Assembly (NCBI GenBank): GCA_946477505.1
Contig: CAMKYP010000126.1
Span: forward strand, 1-9,075
Source of the DNA: an uncultured Dechloromonas sp.
Lineage (GTDB): Bacteria > Pseudomonadota > Gammaproteobacteria > Burkholderiales > Rhodocyclaceae
Direction of reading: 5' to 3'
DNA: 9,075 nt
Part shown: positions 6,562-9,075 of the stretch, piece by piece
How the letters are laid out: every line of letters begins with the position of its first letter
Numbering within the stretch: position 1 is the stretch's first letter
Made by a program: the position numbers and the translations under genes
The notes under the pieces: generated by a model
Database searches by the model: none
The model's input: only the letters and a program-made list of their open reading frames with translations
Told to the model about the DNA's origin: nothing

Positions 6562-6741
6562 ATGGCCTGCAAGAACGACAAACGCTCCGGATCGGATCGC
6601 CGCCAACAGGAAGTAGGGCCGCCAAACGGGTGGCGCGACCGCCGCAAAACGGTGGAAAGGCGCGTTCCCGAAGTGATGGAAATCCCGTTTTCCGAGTGGT
6701 TGGCCCATATGCCGGGGAAAAAGGTGCTGCAGCACCAGTAA
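6562..6741 (+). CDS. Small Arg-rich protein of unknown function (59 residues)
   Basis: A short gene with features of a real one: ATG start, purine-rich GGGA (6552-6555) six bases upstream, high-GC codon use like the neighbours, a CRP-like promoter ahead and a strong terminator 24 bases after the stop. The N-terminal half is very basic and carries three repeated arginine pairs in acidic context (SDRR at 11-14, WRDRR at 24-28, VERR at 31-34); the C-terminal half (EIPFSEWLAHMPGKKV, 40-55) looks like a short amphipathic helix. There is no signal peptide, membrane segment or Cys cluster; one Cys is at position 3. I do not recognise a named family. It lies downstream of patZ on the same strand with a 159-base gap, so it is probably transcribed separately. 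A nucleic-acid or protein-binding role would fit the charge but is speculation. Confidence 0.7.
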   Translation: MACKNDKRSGSDRRQQEVGPPNGWRDRRKTVERRVPEVMEIPFSEWLAHMPGKKVLQHQ

Positions 6742-6765
6742 GGGCACGTGTTTCCAGTGATCGAC

Positions 6766-6791
6766 ATCCCGGCAGCCGCCGGGATTTTTTT
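6766..6791 (+). terminator. Rho-independent terminator of the small gene
   Basis: A perfect 8-bp stem, ATCCCGGC (6766-6773) and GCCGGGAT (6778-6785), with a 4-base loop AGCC, is followed by seven T (6785-6791). It lies between convergent genes. On the minus strand the hairpin comes shortly after the rhodanese stop but has no T tract behind it, so it would work poorly in that direction. Confidence 0.93.
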
Positions 6792-6803
6792 CGCCCCGGT
6801 GGA

Positions 6804-7415
6804 TTATTTCGGGAAATACATTCGATTCTTGTCGAGTTTGTAGGTCCAGGGCAGGTTGGCGTTCTTCCAACCATTGACCGCGCGCTGCCCGGCTTTCGAA
6901 CCTTCCTTGACGACATCGCCCTCGAAACCCTCGGCGACGCTATAAACCTTGCTGTAGCCTGCCATCTGCAGCCGGTCGGCTGCTTTGGCGCTGCGGTCGC
7001 CGGAGCGGCAGATCAGGATGATGGTGGCGTCCTTGCCCAAGCCCATCTCCTTGAGGCGACGTTCCAGTTCCGGCACGAAATCGACGTTCGGTTCGATCTT
7101 GTACATGAAGCGCTTGTCGTCCCATTCGGCCATGATCTCCGGGTGTTCGAAATAGGGCACCAGTGCGTCGGCATCGCTTGGCCAGCCGACATACATGGCC
7201 TCGGCCCGGGTGCGGATATCGAACAGCGCGACACCCTTCGGGCTGGCCTTTTTCAGGTCATAGGCCTGCTGCGGCGTCAGATAAAGCCCAATTTTTGATT
7301 TCTTGACGTCGGGTAGCTTATCCCAGTCGGTGTTGCCGGGTGTCCAGTCGCCGGCCATGACCTGCGTGGCAGCCGCCAGCACGGCGATGGCGATCAGTTT
7401 GTGCAGGCGGTTCAT
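6804..7415 (-). CDS. Periplasmic rhodanese-like sulfurtransferase in a sox operon
   Basis: A 203-residue single-domain rhodanese. Residues 1-21 are a Sec signal peptide (basic MNRLHK, hydrophobic core, VMA cleavage before GDW), so it is exported. The mature part has the rhodanese start LFDIRTRAEAMYVG and the active-site loop CRSGDRS (136-142), with Cys136 as the expected persulfide carrier, followed by AADRLQMAGYSKVYSVAEGFEGD. A roughly 30-residue insert between the first motif and the catalytic loop (about 80-115) and a Trp/Tyr-rich C-terminal tail make it longer than minimal rhodaneses such as PspE. Its ATG overlaps the soxB stop by one base (TGATG), so it is co-transcribed and probably translationally coupled. 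Sulfane-sulfur handling beside the Sox multienzyme system is the likely role; the exact donor and acceptor are unknown. A long in-frame extension upstream to 7793 is rejected because it overlaps soxB and lacks a signal peptide at its start. Confidence 0.9.
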   Translation of the reverse strand: MNRLHKLIAIAVLAAATQVMAGDWTPGNTDWDKLPDVKKSKIGLYLTPQQAYDLKKASPKGVALFDIRTRAEAMYVGWPSDADALVPYFEHPEIMAEWDDKRFMYKIEPNVDFVPELERRLKEMGLGKDATIILICRSGDRSAKAADRLQMAGYSKVYSVAEGFEGDVVKEGSKAGQRAVNGWKNANLPWTYKLDKNRMYFPK

Positions 7416-9075
7416 CAGGCGATCCCGGGATTGTTGGCGGCACCTTTCAGTGTCGGCAGGTTGAGGTTGACCGGCTTGACGGTCTTGAGGTCGCGTAGGT
7501 AAGTGGCAACGACCTCCCAGATCGGCGCGCCGGCATTCTTCGCCTCTTCCGAAACCGGTGCCCAGCCGGCCACCTTGTAGGTCTTGGCCGGGTCGATCGG
7601 CTGGCCCTTGAGCATCATGTTCTGGATGCGGCTGCCCATCTTGGCCGTCGGGTCGCAGGTCCATTGCAGGCCGCCGACGCGCACCATGTCGCCGCCTTGC
7701 TGGTAGTAGGGGTCCGGGTTGAACAGGTTGTCGCAGACGTCTTCGAGCACCGTCTTGATCATCTCGCCGCTCATGTTGGTTACCGTCGTCCACGGGTAGG
7801 TAATGGCGGTCTGGTCGAGGACGTGTTCCATCAGGATGGGCTGGCCGGGCAGCAGCGATGTCCCCCAGCGGAAGCCCGGCGAGAAGGCGATTTCCGCATC
7901 CTTGACCTGCATCAGCGCATCGAGGATGACCTGATCGAAGGTGCCGTTGAAGTTGCCCCGGCGATACAGGGTACCCTCGGTGACCGCCAGCTTTTCGCTG
8001 AGCTTGGCCAGGTAGGGCGCGCGTGCCTTGTCGATCAGCGCCTGCATCGCCTTGTCGGCTGGCAGCAGGTTGGCGAAGACCGGCAGCAGCTTGTAGCGGA
8101 AGTCGGCGACCTTGCCGTTCTTGACGTCAAAATCGAGCACGCCGAGGTATTTGCCGTTCGAGCCGGCGTTGGTGACCAAGGTCTGGCCGCCACCGTTCTT
8201 GACGATCACCGGGGCCGGCATGCCGTCGTGGGTGTGGCCGCCCATGATGGCGTCGATGCCGCGCACGCGCGAGGCCATCTTGAGGTCGACGTCCATGCCG
8301 TTGTGCGACAGCACGACGACGACCTGCGCGCCGGCGGCACGAGCCTCGTCAACGGTCTTCTGCATGTTGTCTTCCTGGATGCCGAAGCTCCAGTTCGGGG
8401 TCTGCCAGCGCGGATTGGCGATCGGCGTGTAGGGGAAGGCCTGGCCGATGATGGCGACCGGCACGCCGTTGATGTTCTTCATCACGAAGGGCTTGAAGAC
8501 GGCGTCGCCGAAGTCGGTGGTCTTGACGTTCTGGGCTACGATGTCGACGTGGCCGGCAAAATCCTTTTCCTCGATTTCCTTGACCCGCGCCTCGCCATAG
8601 GTCGATTCCCAGTGCAGGGTCATGACATTGACGCCCAGCGCCTTGCAGGCATCGACCATATCCTGGGCATTCGACCACAGCGCGGTGCCGGAGCCTTGCC
8701 AGGTGTCGCCGCCATCGAGCAGCAGCGCCCCGGGGCGGGTTGCCTTCATGCGCTTGACGAGGGTGGCGAGGTGGGCGAAACCGCCGACCTTGCCGTAGGT
8801 CTGCGCGGCCTTCTCGAAATTCAGGTAGGTGTAGGCATGGGCCTCGATGGTGTTCGGCTTGAAGCCGAAATGCTTGAGCAGGTGGTCGCCGACGAGGTGG
8901 GGGACTTTGCCGAACTGGTCGCCGAAGCCGAGGTTGACGTTGGGCTCGCGGAAGTAGATCGGCAGCAGCTGAGCATGGCAGTCGGTGATGTGCAGCAGGC
9001 TGACGTTACCGAATTTGGGCAGGTCGTACAGCTTGGCGGCGCCCTTCTCGGCCAGTGCAAAATCGCTGTGCAGGC
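7415..9075 (-). CDS. soxB: SoxB, thiosulfohydrolase of the Sox thiosulfate-oxidation system (5' end missing)
   Basis: The frame is open to the right edge of the window, giving 552 residues; only the N-terminal export signal and a few residues should be missing compared with the usual 560-590. SoxB is a periplasmic dimanganese enzyme that removes sulfate from the thiosulfonate adduct on the SoxY carrier cysteine. It belongs to the 5'-nucleotidase/metallophosphoesterase superfamily, and the signatures are clear: LLHITDCHAQLLPIYFREP (D31 and H33, counted from the window edge), LDGGDTWQGSG (D123), the SoxB-type replacement of GNHE by LHWESTYG (H154), LSHNGMD (H257) and MGGHTHDG (H280 and H282), followed by the C-terminal substrate domain with GTLYRRGNFNG and WTTVTNMSGEM. 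All metal-site motifs are intact. It is followed with a one-base overlap by the rhodanese gene; other sox genes would be expected beyond the right edge. Confidence 0.97.
   Translation of the reverse strand, partial: LHSDFALAEKGAAKLYDLPKFGNVSLLHITDCHAQLLPIYFREPNVNLGFGDQFGKVPHLVGDHLLKHFGFKPNTIEAHAYTYLNFEKAAQTYGKVGGFAHLATLVKRMKATRPGALLLDGGDTWQGSGTALWSNAQDMVDACKALGVNVMTLHWESTYGEARVKEIEEKDFAGHVDIVAQNVKTTDFGDAVFKPFVMKNINGVPVAIIGQAFPYTPIANPRWQTPNWSFGIQEDNMQKTVDEARAAGAQVVVVLSHNGMDVDLKMASRVRGIDAIMGGHTHDGMPAPVIVKNGGGQTLVTNAGSNGKYLGVLDFDVKNGKVADFRYKLLPVFANLLPADKAMQALIDKARAPYLAKLSEKLAVTEGTLYRRGNFNGTFDQVILDALMQVKDAEIAFSPGFRWGTSLLPGQPILMEHVLDQTAITYPWTTVTNMSGEMIKTVLEDVCDNLFNPDPYYQQGGDMVRVGGLQWTCDPTAKMGSRIQNMMLKGQPIDPAKTYKVAGWAPVSEEAKNAGAPIWEVVATYLRDLKTVKPVNLNLPTLKGAANNPGIA

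Noticed and set aside
6522..7298. 258-codon plus-strand frame across the small gene, terminator and rhodanese
   Set aside because: It runs through a strong terminator and opposite a clear rhodanese gene, and shows no domain.
7416..7793. Upstream extension of the rhodanese frame to 7793
   Set aside because: It overlaps soxB in another frame, and the extra sequence is low-complexity Arg/Gln/Asp-rich; the start at 7415 gives a proper signal peptide.

Overview
The window looks like a chromosomal stretch from a GC-rich betaproteobacterium, plausibly of the Rhodocyclaceae (Dechloromonas/Azonexus-like). This is inferred from the combination of an Amt ammonium channel, PAS-type cytoplasmic chemoreceptor, Pat-type protein acetyltransferase and Sox thiosulfate-oxidation genes, and from codon and base composition. 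No rRNA, tRNA, CRISPR array or recognisable insertion sequence is present.

Layout, left to right. (1) The 3' end of an ammonium transporter gene (+), closed by a strong intrinsic terminator. (2) An AT-rich leader and a BdlA-like soluble chemoreceptor with two PAS domains and a short MCP signalling hairpin (+). This gene is visibly less GC-rich than its neighbours. (3) About 590 bases with no recognisable gene apart from a weak minus-strand ORF. (4) A protein made of two CheY-type receiver domains joined by an Ala/Pro linker, with no output domain (+). (5) A Pat/PatZ-type protein lysine acetyltransferase: a degenerate NDP-forming acyl-CoA synthetase fused to a GNAT domain (+). (6) A 59-residue Arg-rich small protein (+), preceded by a CRP-like operator and followed by a textbook terminator. 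(7) On the minus strand, converging on that terminator, the end of a sox operon: soxB (5' end outside the window) overlapping a periplasmic rhodanese by one base.

The genes fall into separate units. The chemoreceptor and the double receiver are both two-component/chemotaxis parts and could act in one pathway, although they are separated by the empty 590 bases and no kinase is visible. PatZ would couple acetyl-CoA status to enzyme acetylation (classically of acetyl-CoA synthetase). SoxB and the rhodanese handle sulfur intermediates in the periplasm. I see no clearly new multi-gene system. The most noteworthy items are the loss of catalytic residues in the PatZ synthetase portion, the small Arg-rich gene with its CRP-like promoter, the output-less tandem receiver, and the compositionally distinct chemoreceptor region with an anonymous downstream gap.
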